Assembly (NCBI GenBank): GCA_021790935.1
Contig: JAJYFL010000001.1
Location: forward strand, 248,001-312,000
DNA: 64,000 nt
Direction of reading: 5' to 3'
Source: a bacterium
Lineage (GTDB): Bacteria > Vulcanimicrobiota > Vulcanimicrobiia > Vulcanimicrobiales > Vulcanimicrobiaceae
Below the pieces are notes generated by a model. The model saw nothing but the letters and a program-made list of their open reading frames with translations, had not been told where the DNA came from and searched no databases. This document shows, piece by piece, positions 33,571 to 42,511 of the stretch. Position 1 is the first letter of the stretch; every line of letters starts with the position of its first letter. The position numbers and the translations under genes were made by a program.

Positions 33571-34961
33571 ACTTCGACGCGCGCGAGACCGCACTCGTGA
33601 TTGGCCTCGGCCGAAGCGGCCAGAGCACGGTCGAGGTCCTGTGCCGGCGGGGCGTCACGGTCTATGCAACCGACGAGAAGCCGCAGCGAGAACTCGCCGG
33701 CGCGATCGCGGGAGTGCGCGCATCCGGCGGGACGTTCGTCGACCCGGGCGATCTCAACGCGCTGCTGCCGCAGCTCACGGTGGCCGTCCTCTCGCCGGGC
33801 GTGCCGCTCACGAACGCCCTCGTAAGGCGCGTTCAAGATCGCAACGTTCCCGTCTTCTCCGAGGTCGAGGTCGCCTACCGTTTGTGCCGGGCGCCGATCG
33901 TCGCGGTTACCGGGACCAAGGGAAAATCGACCACCACGTCGCTGATCGGTCACCTCTTTCGCACGTGCGGCCGGACGGTCCACGTCGGCGGAAACATCGG
34001 CAACCCGCTCGTTCGCGAGGTCGTCGATGCCGGCCCCGACGATTGGGTCGTAGCCGAGGTGAGCTCGTTTCAGCTCGAGTCGATTCGATCGTTCAAACCG
34101 CGCGTAGCGGTGCTGCTGAATATCTCTCCCGACCATCTCGACCGCTATTACTCGATGGACGAGTACGCGGAAGCGAAGTTCCGCATCTTCGCCAATCAAG
34201 GCCTCCACGACGCCTTCGTCGGCAATCTCGACGACGAGCGCGTCTCGGCGCTGCATTGGCAGAACGGCGAAGGGCGCGTCGCCGCGCGCCAGCTCTGGTA
34301 TACGATGCGCGACCGCCACGAGCGCGCGACCATGTACCTGCGCGACGGGTCGGTGCTTTACGCGCCGATCGCCGGCGATCCGAGGCCGTTCGAGGTCCTG
34401 CGCCGCGACGAGATCCCGCTCGCCGGCGAGCACAACGTGCAGAACGTCATGGCGGCGCTGCTGGCGGCGCTGGCGGCCGGGCTCGAGCCGCATCGCCTGC
34501 GAGCCGGAGTTGCATCGTTCGTGCCGATGGCGCACCGCTTGCAGCCGGTCGCCGATATCGCCGGCGTGCTGTACGTCGACGACTCCAAGGCCACGAATCC
34601 AGATTCGGCGATCGCCGCGCTGCACGCATACGATAGGCCGGTCGTGCTGATCGCCGGCGGGAAGCCGAAGAATACCGAATTCGCCGAGATGGGGCGCGCG
34701 ATCGACCGGCGCGCGCGCGCGGTGGTTCTCATCGGCGAAGCGGCCGCGGAGATCGCGCGTTTCGTCGAGAGCGTGCCGGTGCTGCGCGCGGCATCGATGG
34801 AGGAAGCCGTCGCTTTGGCTAGCGGCCGTGCCGTTGCGGGGGACGTCGTGCTGCTCTCGCCCGGCTGCGCGTCGTTCGATATGTTCGCCTCCGCCGAAGA
34901 CCGCGGAGAACGCTTTGCGGCGGCGGTCTGCGCCATGCGGGAGGCTGCCGGTGCGCAATAG
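33567..34961 (+). CDS. murD: UDP-MurNAc-alanine--D-glutamate ligase MurD
   Basis: 464 residues. Adds D-Glu to UDP-MurNAc-L-Ala. The N-terminal dinucleotide-fold-like region (LVIGLGRSGQSTVEVL), P-loop AVTGTKGKSTTTSLIGHLF (about 113), EVSSFQLESIRSFKP and NISPDHLDRYYSMDEY (about 190), and C-terminal DDSKATNPDSAIAAL and GGKPKNTEF are diagnostic. It starts in the mraY stop (ATGA) and ends inside the ftsW start region. Confidence 0.96.
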   Translation: MNFDARETALVIGLGRSGQSTVEVLCRRGVTVYATDEKPQRELAGAIAGVRASGGTFVDPGDLNALLPQLTVAVLSPGVPLTNALVRRVQDRNVPVFSEVEVAYRLCRAPIVAVTGTKGKSTTTSLIGHLFRTCGRTVHVGGNIGNPLVREVVDAGPDDWVVAEVSSFQLESIRSFKPRVAVLLNISPDHLDRYYSMDEYAEAKFRIFANQGLHDAFVGNLDDERVSALHWQNGEGRVAARQLWYTMRDRHERATMYLRDGSVLYAPIAGDPRPFEVLRRDEIPLAGEHNVQNVMAALLAALAAGLEPHRLRAGVASFVPMAHRLQPVADIAGVLYVDDSKATNPDSAIAALHAYDRPVVLIAGGKPKNTEFAEMGRAIDRRARAVVLIGEAAAEIARFVESVPVLRAASMEEAVALASGRAVAGDVVLLSPGCASFDMFASAEDRGERFAAAVCAMREAAGAQ

Positions 34962-36120
34962 TTCCGCCGCCGCAGCGGCACGGGGCGGCTCGAGCGAGCC
35001 CGCCGCGCTCCCGCGCTCGTTCGTCGCGGCGCCGCCGGACGGCGTGCTCTTTGCGACGATCGCGATCCTCATATCGATCGGCCTGGTCATGGTGTTCAGC
35101 GCCTCGAGCGCGCAGGCGTACGCCGACCATCACGACACGGCCTACTATCTGAAGCGGCAGGCCCTGTGGCTTCTCGTCGGTTCGATCTGCTCGCTCGTCG
35201 CGTATCGCATCGATTACCACAAACTGCGCGCGCTGGCCCCGTACGTCTTTGTCCTCGCCATCGCGAGCTTGGCGGCGGTGCTCGTGCCGCACGTCGGGAT
35301 ATCGGTCAACGGCGCGCGCCGGTGGCTCGGCATCGGCGGGTTTGCCGTTCAGCCGTCGGAGTTCGCCAAGCTCGCGCTGGTCGTTTATTTGGCCGCGGCG
35401 TTAAGCGCGCAGGGCGAGCGCATCACCTCGCTCGTAAAAGGACTCATACCGATGTGCTTCGCGGCCGCCATCGTGGCGCTGCTGGTACTGAAGGAACCCG
35501 ACATGGGAACCGCGAGCATCATCATGATGACGGCGTTCGCGATGTTTTTCACCGCCGGCGCGCGCATCGAACACCTCTTGCTCGTGCTGCTCGCGACGCT
35601 CCCGGCGGCGGCCGCGGCGATCCTCGCCTCGCCCTACAAGCGGGCGCGCATCTTCGCGTTCGTCAATCCGTGGAAGGACCCGGAGAACACGGGCTTCCAC
35701 ATCGTACAGTCGCTCTTCGCGCTCGGCAGCGGCGGCATCTTCGGCGTCGGTTTGGGGGAATCGCGAGCGAAGTTCTTCTACTTGCCCGAGCAGTACACCG
35801 ATTTCATCTTCTCGATTCTTGGCGAAGAACTCGGGCTCATCGGAGCGGTATCGGTCGTCGCGCTCTTCGTCGTCTTCGGGTACCGGGCGATCCGCATCGC
35901 GATCGCCGCGCCGGACCGCTTCGGCGCCCTGCTGGCAGGCGGCTGCACCGCGCTCATTTTGATCCAAGCCTTCGTCAACATCGGCGTCGTGACGTCGTCG
36001 TGGCCGGTCACCGGCGTACCGCTGCCGTTCATCTCGTTCGGCGGGAGCTCGCTCGTCGTCTGCATGGTCGCCGTCGCTTTGATTCTCAACGTCGGCTGCC
36101 GCCGGCGCGTCGACCTGTAA
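34951..36120 (+). CDS. ftsW: Septal peptidoglycan glycosyltransferase FtsW
   Basis: 389 residues from GTG at 34951, with GGGAGG 6 bases upstream inside murD. SEDS-family polymerase of lipid II. About ten membrane helices. SEDS signatures: NGARRWLGIGGFAVQPSEFAK (shown here in two parts, NGARRWLGIGG and QPSEFAKLALVVYLA), KEPDMGTA, ILGEELGLIGA and the C-terminal GVPLPFISFGGSSLVV. It acts with FtsI, encoded upstream. RodA is the alternative, but position in the dcw run favours FtsW. Confidence 0.94.
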   Translation: MRNSSAAAAARGGSSEPAALPRSFVAAPPDGVLFATIAILISIGLVMVFSASSAQAYADHHDTAYYLKRQALWLLVGSICSLVAYRIDYHKLRALAPYVFVLAIASLAAVLVPHVGISVNGARRWLGIGGFAVQPSEFAKLALVVYLAAALSAQGERITSLVKGLIPMCFAAAIVALLVLKEPDMGTASIIMMTAFAMFFTAGARIEHLLLVLLATLPAAAAAILASPYKRARIFAFVNPWKDPENTGFHIVQSLFALGSGGIFGVGLGESRAKFFYLPEQYTDFIFSILGEELGLIGAVSVVALFVVFGYRAIRIAIAAPDRFGALLAGGCTALILIQAFVNIGVVTSSWPVTGVPLPFISFGGSSLVVCMVAVALILNVGCRRRVDL

Positions 36121-36122
36121 CC

Positions 36123-37247
36123 GTGAACGTCGTCTTCGCTGCGGGCGGCACCGGCGGGCACGTCTATCCGGCCGTCGCCGTGGCCGACGCGCTCGCGGGC
36201 CGCGCCGCCGTGCGATTCATCGGTGCGGCCGATCGTCTGGAGGCGAAGCTCGTGCCGCAGGCGGGTTACGCTTTCGATGCGATCTCGAGCCGGCCGCTCG
36301 CGCGCGGCGCCTCCCTCGACACGCTGCGCACGCTCGGTGCAAACGCAATCGGCCTGATGCAGGCCGCGCGCCTGCTCGCAGCGGCGAAGCCCGACATCGT
36401 CGTTGCGACCGGAGGCTACGTCTGCTTTCCCGTAATGGCGGCCGCGCGCGGGCTTCGGGCGGTGCGGCGGATTCACGCGCGGCTTGCGCTGCTGGAACCC
36501 AACGTGCGGCCCGGCTTGACCAATCGTCTTCTGGCGCCGCTGGTCGACGAGGTTTGGGGCGCCTACGCGCAGACTCCCGATTCCCGCGGGCCGATCGCCC
36601 GCAAGTACGTGCGGACGGGCGTTCCGGTACGCGCGCGCGTGCTGCAGCGCACCAACCGGATAGAGGCGGCGCGGCGGCTCGGGCTCGATCCCAACCGCCG
36701 GACCATCCTGGCTATCGGCGGCAGCCAAGGCGCGCGGTCGATCAACGAAGCGGTGGCGGCCCTCGTCACGCGGCGCGGGCTGCCGCGCGACTGGCAGGTG
36801 CTGCACGTCAGCGGCGAGCGCGATTACACCTACATGCTCGCCGAGGAACGCGAGCCGTTCGGCGACAACCGCGTCGTCCTCGTCGCATATCTGGCAGACC
36901 TCGCCGACGCATATGCGGCGTGCGACCTCGTACTATCGCGAGCCGGAGCCTCAACCCTCGGCGAGCTCGCGGCTCTCGGCATGCCCGCGGTGCTGGTGCC
37001 CTACCCCTTCGCTGCCGAGGACCATCAGACGGTCAACGCGCGCGCTTTCGAGGCGGCCGGCGCGGCCGTAGTGCTGGCCGATCGGGAGCTCGATGCCGAC
37101 AGCCTCTGGTGGACGCTGCGGGATGCGATGGATCCGGCGCGCTTGGCAACGATGCGCGCCGCCGCCCGTTCCCTCGCGCCGGGCGATCCGGTTGCGGCGA
37201 TCGTCGCACGGATAGATGGCTTGCTATCGCGAAAGAAGCCGATCTAA
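36123..37247 (+). CDS. murG: UDP-GlcNAc:lipid I N-acetylglucosaminyltransferase MurG
   Basis: 374 residues from GTG, 2 bases after ftsW. Converts lipid I to lipid II on the cytoplasmic face. GT28/GT-B fold: AAGGTGGHVYPAVAVADAL at the N-terminus, ATGGYVCFPVMAAA (about 100), LLEPNVRPGLTNRLLA (family norm EQNA..G..N; here LEPN), AIGGSQGARSINEAV (about 200), SRAGASTLGELAALG (about 280) and PFAAEDHQTVNA. The replacement of the usual EQN by EPN is a small oddity. Ends TAATG with murC. Confidence 0.95.
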   Translation: MNVVFAAGGTGGHVYPAVAVADALAGRAAVRFIGAADRLEAKLVPQAGYAFDAISSRPLARGASLDTLRTLGANAIGLMQAARLLAAAKPDIVVATGGYVCFPVMAAARGLRAVRRIHARLALLEPNVRPGLTNRLLAPLVDEVWGAYAQTPDSRGPIARKYVRTGVPVRARVLQRTNRIEAARRLGLDPNRRTILAIGGSQGARSINEAVAALVTRRGLPRDWQVLHVSGERDYTYMLAEEREPFGDNRVVLVAYLADLADAYAACDLVLSRAGASTLGELAALGMPAVLVPYPFAAEDHQTVNARAFEAAGAAVVLADRELDADSLWWTLRDAMDPARLATMRAAARSLAPGDPVAAIVARIDGLLSRKKPI

Positions 37248-38635
37248 TGGAATCGGGGACGCTGCACTTCGTCGGTATCGGCGGAATCGGAATGAGCGCG
37301 ATCGCGCGCATCTTACTCGGGCGCGGCGAACGCATATCCGGCTCCGATCTCGTCGATTCCATGCTGCTCGACGATTTGCGTGCGGCGGGCGCCCGGGTGA
37401 CGATCGGGCATGCCGAAGCGAACGTGAACGGCGCGCGCGCGCTCGTGGTGAGCTCCGCCATCGATCCGGCGAATCCCGAGTACCGCACCGCGCTAGCGCG
37501 CGGCATCCCGATCGTCCGGCGCGGCGAGATGCTGGCGGAGCTGATGCGGGGCCAGCGCGGCATAGCGATCTGCGGCACGCACGGAAAGACCACGACCACG
37601 GCGATGACCGCGGCCGTCTTGCGCGGCGGAGACGTCGATGCGAGCCTCGTGCTCGGCGGAATCGCGATCGACACCAACACCAACGCCCACGATGGCGCGT
37701 CGCCCTGGTTTCTAACGGAGGCCGACGAATCGGACGGCTCGTTCGCGCTGCTCGATCCGGTCGTCGCCGTGGTGACCAACGTCGAGAACGATCATCTCGC
37801 ATCCGACGAAGACCTTCCGAAACTCGCCCGTGCCTTCGAGGCGTTCTTGGAGAAGATTCCCGGAAACGGCCTGTCGGTCGTCGGTGGCGACTGTCCCGCA
37901 AGTGCCGCGCTCGCCGCTCTGCCGCGGCGCTCGCGCACCGTTACCTTCGGCTTCTCTCCGGCGGCGCACGTGCGCCCCGCGAAGGTGCGATATGCGAACC
38001 TCGGCGCGACGTTCGACGTGCTCGCGGGATCCGCTAACCTCGGAACGGTCGAGATAAGAGTCCCGGGTGCGATCAACGTAGCCAACGCGCTGGCGGCCAT
38101 TACGGTCGGTCGCGAACTCGAGATCCCGTTTACAAGAATCGCGCACGCGCTGCGCGGCTTCTCGGGCGTTCGCAGACGCTTCGAGATTCTGGCACGTTCG
38201 GAGCGCATGACGGTAGTCGACGACTACGCGCACCATCCAACCGCCGTGCGCGCGACGATCGCCGCGGCGCGCCAGTACTACGGCGGACCGGTCGTCGTCG
38301 CGTTTCAACCGCACCGTTACACGCGCACGGAATATCTCGCTTCCGCGTTCGCCGATGCGTTGCGCGGCGCCGACGAAGTCTACCTCACGCCGGTGTATGC
38401 CGCTTCGGAGCTGCCGATACCCGGCGTCAGCGAGCGTTCGATCGGCGAACCGCTGCGCGCGTTCGGCACGCGCGTGCGGTACGTCGATCGCGTCGACGAC
38501 GTCGTCGAGCCGCTGCTGCGCGACGCACCTGCGGGCGCGCTCGTCCTCATGCTCGGCGCGGGAAGCATCACGCGCGCCGCCAAGGATCTCGCGCACGCCG
38601 TGCAGGCGCTCGGTACGCGGAGCGCGGCATCGTGA
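37247..38635 (+). CDS. murC: UDP-MurNAc--L-alanine ligase MurC
   Basis: 462 residues; start overlaps the murG stop by one base. First ligase of the stem peptide. HFVGIGGIGMSAIARILL (about 5-22), SSAIDPANPEY, P-loop CGTHGKTTTTAMTAAVL (about 108), TEADESDGSF (about 162), NVENDHL and C-terminal DDYAHHPTAVRATIAAAR with FQPHRYTRT. All are typical. Overlaps murB by GTGA. Confidence 0.97.
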   Translation: MESGTLHFVGIGGIGMSAIARILLGRGERISGSDLVDSMLLDDLRAAGARVTIGHAEANVNGARALVVSSAIDPANPEYRTALARGIPIVRRGEMLAELMRGQRGIAICGTHGKTTTTAMTAAVLRGGDVDASLVLGGIAIDTNTNAHDGASPWFLTEADESDGSFALLDPVVAVVTNVENDHLASDEDLPKLARAFEAFLEKIPGNGLSVVGGDCPASAALAALPRRSRTVTFGFSPAAHVRPAKVRYANLGATFDVLAGSANLGTVEIRVPGAINVANALAAITVGRELEIPFTRIAHALRGFSGVRRRFEILARSERMTVVDDYAHHPTAVRATIAAARQYYGGPVVVAFQPHRYTRTEYLASAFADALRGADEVYLTPVYAASELPIPGVSERSIGEPLRAFGTRVRYVDRVDDVVEPLLRDAPAGALVLMLGAGSITRAAKDLAHAVQALGTRSAAS

Positions 38636-39630
38636 GCGTCGCCGCCGACGCCTCAGAGAGCCTCCTCGCCGCGACCGACTGCGAAGCGCTCCGCGCGCTC
38701 TGCGGCGATCGCGTGCGTTTCCGCGAACCCATCGCTGCGTACACCTCGTGGAAGATCGGCGGCCCCGCCGATGCGTGTATCACGCTCGAAGATCGGGCGC
38801 AGCTCGCGGACGTCATGCGGTTCTGCCTGCGCCGCGGCGTGCCGTGGTTCGTTCTCGGGAGCGGCAGCAATCTGCTCGTCGGCGACGGCGGGATTCGCGG
38901 GCTCGTGCTTCGCCTCGCGGGAAGCTTTGCCGAGATCGAGGTGGCGCTGGAAGACGAATGCGTCGTGGTGCGCGCGGGCTCGTCGGCCTCCATGCCGCTT
39001 CTGACGGCCAAGGCCGCTTCGTTCGGCGCGCTCGGCGTCGATTCGCTCGCGGGCATCCCCGGTACCGTCGGCGGATCGCTGCGCATGAATGCGGGGACCG
39101 ATCGAGAGATCGGCGATTTCGCGCGCGAAGTCTGGGTCCAGTCGCCGGCCAAGCCCGATCCGCACCTCGCGAACGTCCGCTTCGGCTACCGGCATACGAC
39201 GCTGGGCGCCGATGCGATCGTCTCGCGCGTCACGCTCTGCTTCGAGCGGGGCGACGAAGCGGCGGTGCGCGCTCGGATGCACGAGCGGCTCGTACGCCGC
39301 AAAGATACGCAGCCGATCGCGCAGCCCAACGCCGGATCGTGCTTTCGCAATCCGGAAGGCGACAAGGCGGCGCGCCTGATCGAAGCCGTGGGCGCTAAGG
39401 GGTGGCGTGAGGGCGGGGCCGAAGTCTCGGCTTTGCACGCCAACTTCATCAACAATCTCGGGGATGCGACCGCCGAAGACGTAGCGATACTGCTGGCGCG
39501 CATGCGGCGAGCGGTCTACGATCGCTTCGGCGTGGAGTTGGTGCTCGAAGTGCACCTAGTCGGCACATTCATCTCTGCAGAACGCTCTGCGGCGAGGCTC
39601 ACAACGTTGGTTCGCGATGAAAATTCCTAG
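38632..39630 (+). CDS. murB: UDP-N-acetylenolpyruvoylglucosamine reductase MurB
   Basis: 332 residues from GTG. Reduces UDP-GlcNAc-enolpyruvate to UDP-MurNAc using FAD and NADPH. FAD-binding signatures are TSWKIGGPADACI (about 42), LGSGSNLLVGDGGIRGLV (about 77) and LAGIPGTVGGSLRMNAG (about 140). The catalytic Ser lies in NAGSCFRNPEGDKAARLIE (about 235), the pattern of the type II enzymes. The C-terminus overlaps ddl by 14 bases. Confidence 0.96.
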   Translation: MSVAADASESLLAATDCEALRALCGDRVRFREPIAAYTSWKIGGPADACITLEDRAQLADVMRFCLRRGVPWFVLGSGSNLLVGDGGIRGLVLRLAGSFAEIEVALEDECVVVRAGSSASMPLLTAKAASFGALGVDSLAGIPGTVGGSLRMNAGTDREIGDFAREVWVQSPAKPDPHLANVRFGYRHTTLGADAIVSRVTLCFERGDEAAVRARMHERLVRRKDTQPIAQPNAGSCFRNPEGDKAARLIEAVGAKGWREGGAEVSALHANFINNLGDATAEDVAILLARMRRAVYDRFGVELVLEVHLVGTFISAERSAARLTTLVRDENS

Positions 39631-40561
39631 GAGACCGAGGGTCGCCGTCGTGATGGGCGGCGGCAGTTCCGAGCGCGAGATCTCGATTCTTACAGGCTCG
39701 GGCGTGATGCGCGCGCTCCAGACGCTCGGCTACGAGGCGCGGTCGCTGGATTACGACGCGAACTTCGTCGATGCGATACGCGCCATCGATCCGGACGTCG
39801 TCTTCAACGCGCTGCACGGAGCTGGCGGAGAAGACGGCCAGATCCAAGGCATGCTCGACTACTTCGGCATCCCGTACACCGGAAGTGGCGTCGAGTCGTC
39901 GGCCCTTGCCATGGACAAGCATCTCACCAAGAAATTGCTCGCGGCCGAAGGGCTCCCGACCGCCGCCTGGGATCTCTTCGATCTCTCCGGCGGCACGTTG
40001 CCGCTGCTGCCCGGATCGCTCGATCTGCCGCTGGTGTTGAAGCCGCGGTTTGAAGGGAGCGCGAAGGGCATCTCGATCGTGCGCACGCACGAGGCTTGGA
40101 CGCACGCCGTACTCGAAACCGCGCGGCACTATACCGAGGTGCTGGCGGAAGAGTACGTTGCCGGCCGGGAGTACACGTGCGCCGTCTTCGGCGAGGATGC
40201 ACTTCCCGTCGTCGAGATCGTGCCGCTCAAAGACGAGTTTTATTCATACGATGCAAAGTATGCGGAGGGAGGCAGCACGCACATCGTACCCGCGCAGATC
40301 GACGAGGACCTGGCCGCGCGGATTCAGATGCTCGCGCTCTCGCTGCACCGTCTGGTCGGGTTGCGCGACTACTCGCGCACGGATTTCATCGTGAGCAAGG
40401 AAGGCCGCCCCTACGTGCTCGAGATAAACTCGCTGCCCGGACTTACGCCGACGAGCCTCTTTCCGGACGCATGCGCCGCGCTCGGCATCGGCTACGAAGC
40501 GATCGTCGACCGGCTGATCGGCTACGCGCTGGCGCGCGGAGCGGCGGGGGTTTCGGCATGA
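39617..40561 (+). CDS. ddl: D-alanine--D-alanine ligase
   Basis: 314 residues. ATP-grasp enzyme supplying the D-Ala-D-Ala used by MurF. VVMGGGSSEREISILTGSGV at the N-terminus, FNALHGAGGEDGQIQGML (about 63), AMDKHLTKKLL, VLKPRFEGSAKGISIV (about 143), and the metal-binding end EINSLPGLTPTSLFP. Within the 14-base overlap with murB the reading frames differ. ATGA overlap with hisB downstream. Confidence 0.96.
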   Translation: MKIPRRPRVAVVMGGGSSEREISILTGSGVMRALQTLGYEARSLDYDANFVDAIRAIDPDVVFNALHGAGGEDGQIQGMLDYFGIPYTGSGVESSALAMDKHLTKKLLAAEGLPTAAWDLFDLSGGTLPLLPGSLDLPLVLKPRFEGSAKGISIVRTHEAWTHAVLETARHYTEVLAEEYVAGREYTCAVFGEDALPVVEIVPLKDEFYSYDAKYAEGGSTHIVPAQIDEDLAARIQMLALSLHRLVGLRDYSRTDFIVSKEGRPYVLEINSLPGLTPTSLFPDACAALGIGYEAIVDRLIGYALARGAAGVSA

Positions 40562-41157
40562 GCGGCTTGCGTCCCGATCCGCGCCGCGGCAGCGTCTCGC
40601 GCGCAACCAAAGAGACGTCGGTCGAGTTGACGATCGATCTGGACGGCGGCCCGATCGAGGTGAGCACGCCCGTCGATTTTCTCGATCATATGCTCGAAGC
40701 GTTCGCCAAACACGCCGGCTGCGGGCTCGTGGTGCGGGCCGCCGGCGATGGGATGGACCAACATCACGCGATCGAGGACGTCGGCATCGCGCTCGGTAAG
40801 GCGATCTACGACGCTCTCGGCGAAAAACGCGGCATCGCGCGCTTCGGATGGTCGCTCGTTCCGCTGGACGAGGCGCTCGTCGCGGCGAGCGTCGACATCT
40901 CCGGGCGCTCGTATCTGAACTTCAACGTTTCGTTCCTGCGCGAGAACCTCGGCCAGATGCCGACCGAGATGGTCGGGGAGTTCTTCCGCGCGGTAACGGA
41001 CAACGCCAAGATCACGCTGCACCTGGTACAGATGAGCGGACGCGTCGCGCACCACGTCTGCGAAGCGGCATTCAAAGCGTTTGCGCGCGCGTTTGCCATG
41101 GCCAAGGCGCCGGGCGGCGACGGTTCGATCCCGTCGACCAAAGGCGTCATCGAGTAA
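40558..41157 (+). CDS. hisB: Imidazoleglycerol-phosphate dehydratase
   Basis: 199 residues. Sixth step of histidine synthesis. Mn-binding signatures of both halves: DFLDHMLEAFAKHAG (about 37), DQHHAIEDVGIALG (about 63), then FFRAVTDNAKITLH and HHVCEAAFKAFARA (about 165). Monofunctional, without the phosphatase domain of the E. coli protein. Its ATGA overlap with ddl makes it part of the cell-wall transcript, an uncommon junction. Confidence 0.96.
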   Translation: MSGLRPDPRRGSVSRATKETSVELTIDLDGGPIEVSTPVDFLDHMLEAFAKHAGCGLVVRAAGDGMDQHHAIEDVGIALGKAIYDALGEKRGIARFGWSLVPLDEALVAASVDISGRSYLNFNVSFLRENLGQMPTEMVGEFFRAVTDNAKITLHLVQMSGRVAHHVCEAAFKAFARAFAMAKAPGGDGSIPSTKGVIE

Positions 41158-41158
41158 C

Positions 41159-41785
41159 GTGCTGGCGGTTATCGATTTCGGCGGCGGCAATCTCGGTTCT
41201 CTCTTGGCCGCGCTCTCGAGGCGCGGCGCGAAGTACGTCGTGACGGACGATCCCGCAGCGGCGGCGCGCGCACGCGCGGTAATCTTTCCGGGTGACGGCG
41301 CCTTCGCGGCGACCATGAGCGCGCTGCGCGAGCGCGGACTCGATCGGGCGATTCTGACGGCGATCGAGGCTGGAAAGCCGTTTCTCGGCATCTGCGTCGG
41401 GATGCAGATTCTCTTCGATGGGAGCGATGAGTTCGGCGCTTGCAGGGGCCTGCGAATCTTGCCCGGTACGATCTCGCGCTTCGAGCGCGCGCCGCGCATC
41501 CCGCACGTGGGCTGGAACGAGCTCGAGCCGGTCGCCGCGCATCCGCTCACCGCTGGATTGGAGGCGGGAGCGTACGCCTATTTCTTACATTCGTACCGCG
41601 CGCTCGTCGGCCCCGATACGGTAAGCGCGGCGACGCACGGCGAGCGGTTTGCTGCGGTGGTCGCGCGCGGCAACGTCATGGGAACGCAGTTTCACCCGGA
41701 GAAGAGCCGCAGCGCCGGAGCGCGATTGCTGGACAACTTCTTGCGGATGCTCGAGCCTGCGGCGGAGACCGTTTCGTGCTTGTGA
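41159..41785 (+). CDS. hisH: Imidazole glycerol phosphate synthase, glutaminase subunit
   Basis: 208 residues from GTG, one base after hisB. Class I glutamine amidotransferase that feeds ammonia to HisF. The nucleophile is Cys in FLGICVGMQILFDGS (about 78), with His and Glu in GTQFHPEKS (about 180). IDFGGGNLGSLLAAL forms the N-terminus and PHVGWNELEP the interface. hisF, its obligatory partner, is not in the window. Overlaps hisA by 10 bases. Confidence 0.95.
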   Translation: MLAVIDFGGGNLGSLLAALSRRGAKYVVTDDPAAAARARAVIFPGDGAFAATMSALRERGLDRAILTAIEAGKPFLGICVGMQILFDGSDEFGACRGLRILPGTISRFERAPRIPHVGWNELEPVAAHPLTAGLEAGAYAYFLHSYRALVGPDTVSAATHGERFAAVVARGNVMGTQFHPEKSRSAGARLLDNFLRMLEPAAETVSCL

Positions 41786-42495
41786 TTCCGGCCATCGACC
41801 TGCGGGGCGGCAAGTGCGTGCGCCTGCAGCAAGGCGATCCGTCACGCGAGACGGCCTACGACGGCGATCCGGTTGAACGGGCGAAGGCCTTCGTTGCGGG
41901 CGGCGCCGAACGGCTGCATGCGATCGATCTCGACGGCGCTTTCGGTTCGGGCGAGAACCACGACGCCATCGCCCGCATCTGCCGCGCGGTCGACGTCCCC
42001 GTGCAGACGGGTGGAGGCATCCGAACGCTCGAGCACGCGAAGGCGCGCCTGCGGGCGGGTGCGGCGTACGTGATCTTGGGCACGCTGCTAACGCAGGACG
42101 AGCGCGCCGCCAGAAACGTCGTCGGCGCGCTCGGCGAGCGCGCGATCGCGGGCATCGACGCCCGCGGAGAGTTCGTGGCCGTGCGAGGCTGGCAGGAGAG
42201 CGTTGCGATCGGTCGCGACGCGCTCGTAAGACGCGTCGCCGCCTGGGGCGTCAAGCGCGTGATCTTCACCGAGATCCGGCGGGACGGAACGGGGCTGGGC
42301 TTCGATATAGACGGCTTGCGCGCGGTGGCGAATGCAGCGCCGATCGCGATCACCGCCAGCGGCGGCGCGAGTACGCTCGAGGATCTCGAGCGGCTGCGGC
42401 GCGAGGCTCCGCCGAGCGTGGACTCGTGCGTCGTTGGGCGCGCCCTCTACGAAGGCACGATGGAACTGGCGGAGGCGATCGCCGCCGTCGCCTAA
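41776..42495 (+). CDS. hisA: ProFAR isomerase HisA
   Basis: 239 residues from GTG 41776 (MLVIPAIDLRGGK); GTG 41782, which makes a GTGA overlap with hisH, is the alternative. A (beta/alpha)8 isomerase acting on the imidazole precursor N'-ProFAR. Asp8-type residue in IPAIDLRGGKCVRL, second catalytic Asp in FTEIRRDGTGLGFD (about 170), phosphate loops VQTGGGIRTLEH (about 78) and TASGGASTLEDL. Last gene of the plus-strand run. Convergent with alr, 16 bases away. Confidence 0.95.
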   Translation: MLVIPAIDLRGGKCVRLQQGDPSRETAYDGDPVERAKAFVAGGAERLHAIDLDGAFGSGENHDAIARICRAVDVPVQTGGGIRTLEHAKARLRAGAAYVILGTLLTQDERAARNVVGALGERAIAGIDARGEFVAVRGWQESVAIGRDALVRRVAAWGVKRVIFTEIRRDGTGLGFDIDGLRAVANAAPIAITASGGASTLEDLERLRREAPPSVDSCVVGRALYEGTMELAEAIAAVA

Positions 42496-42511
42496 CCTGC
42501 GGGCGATGCCG

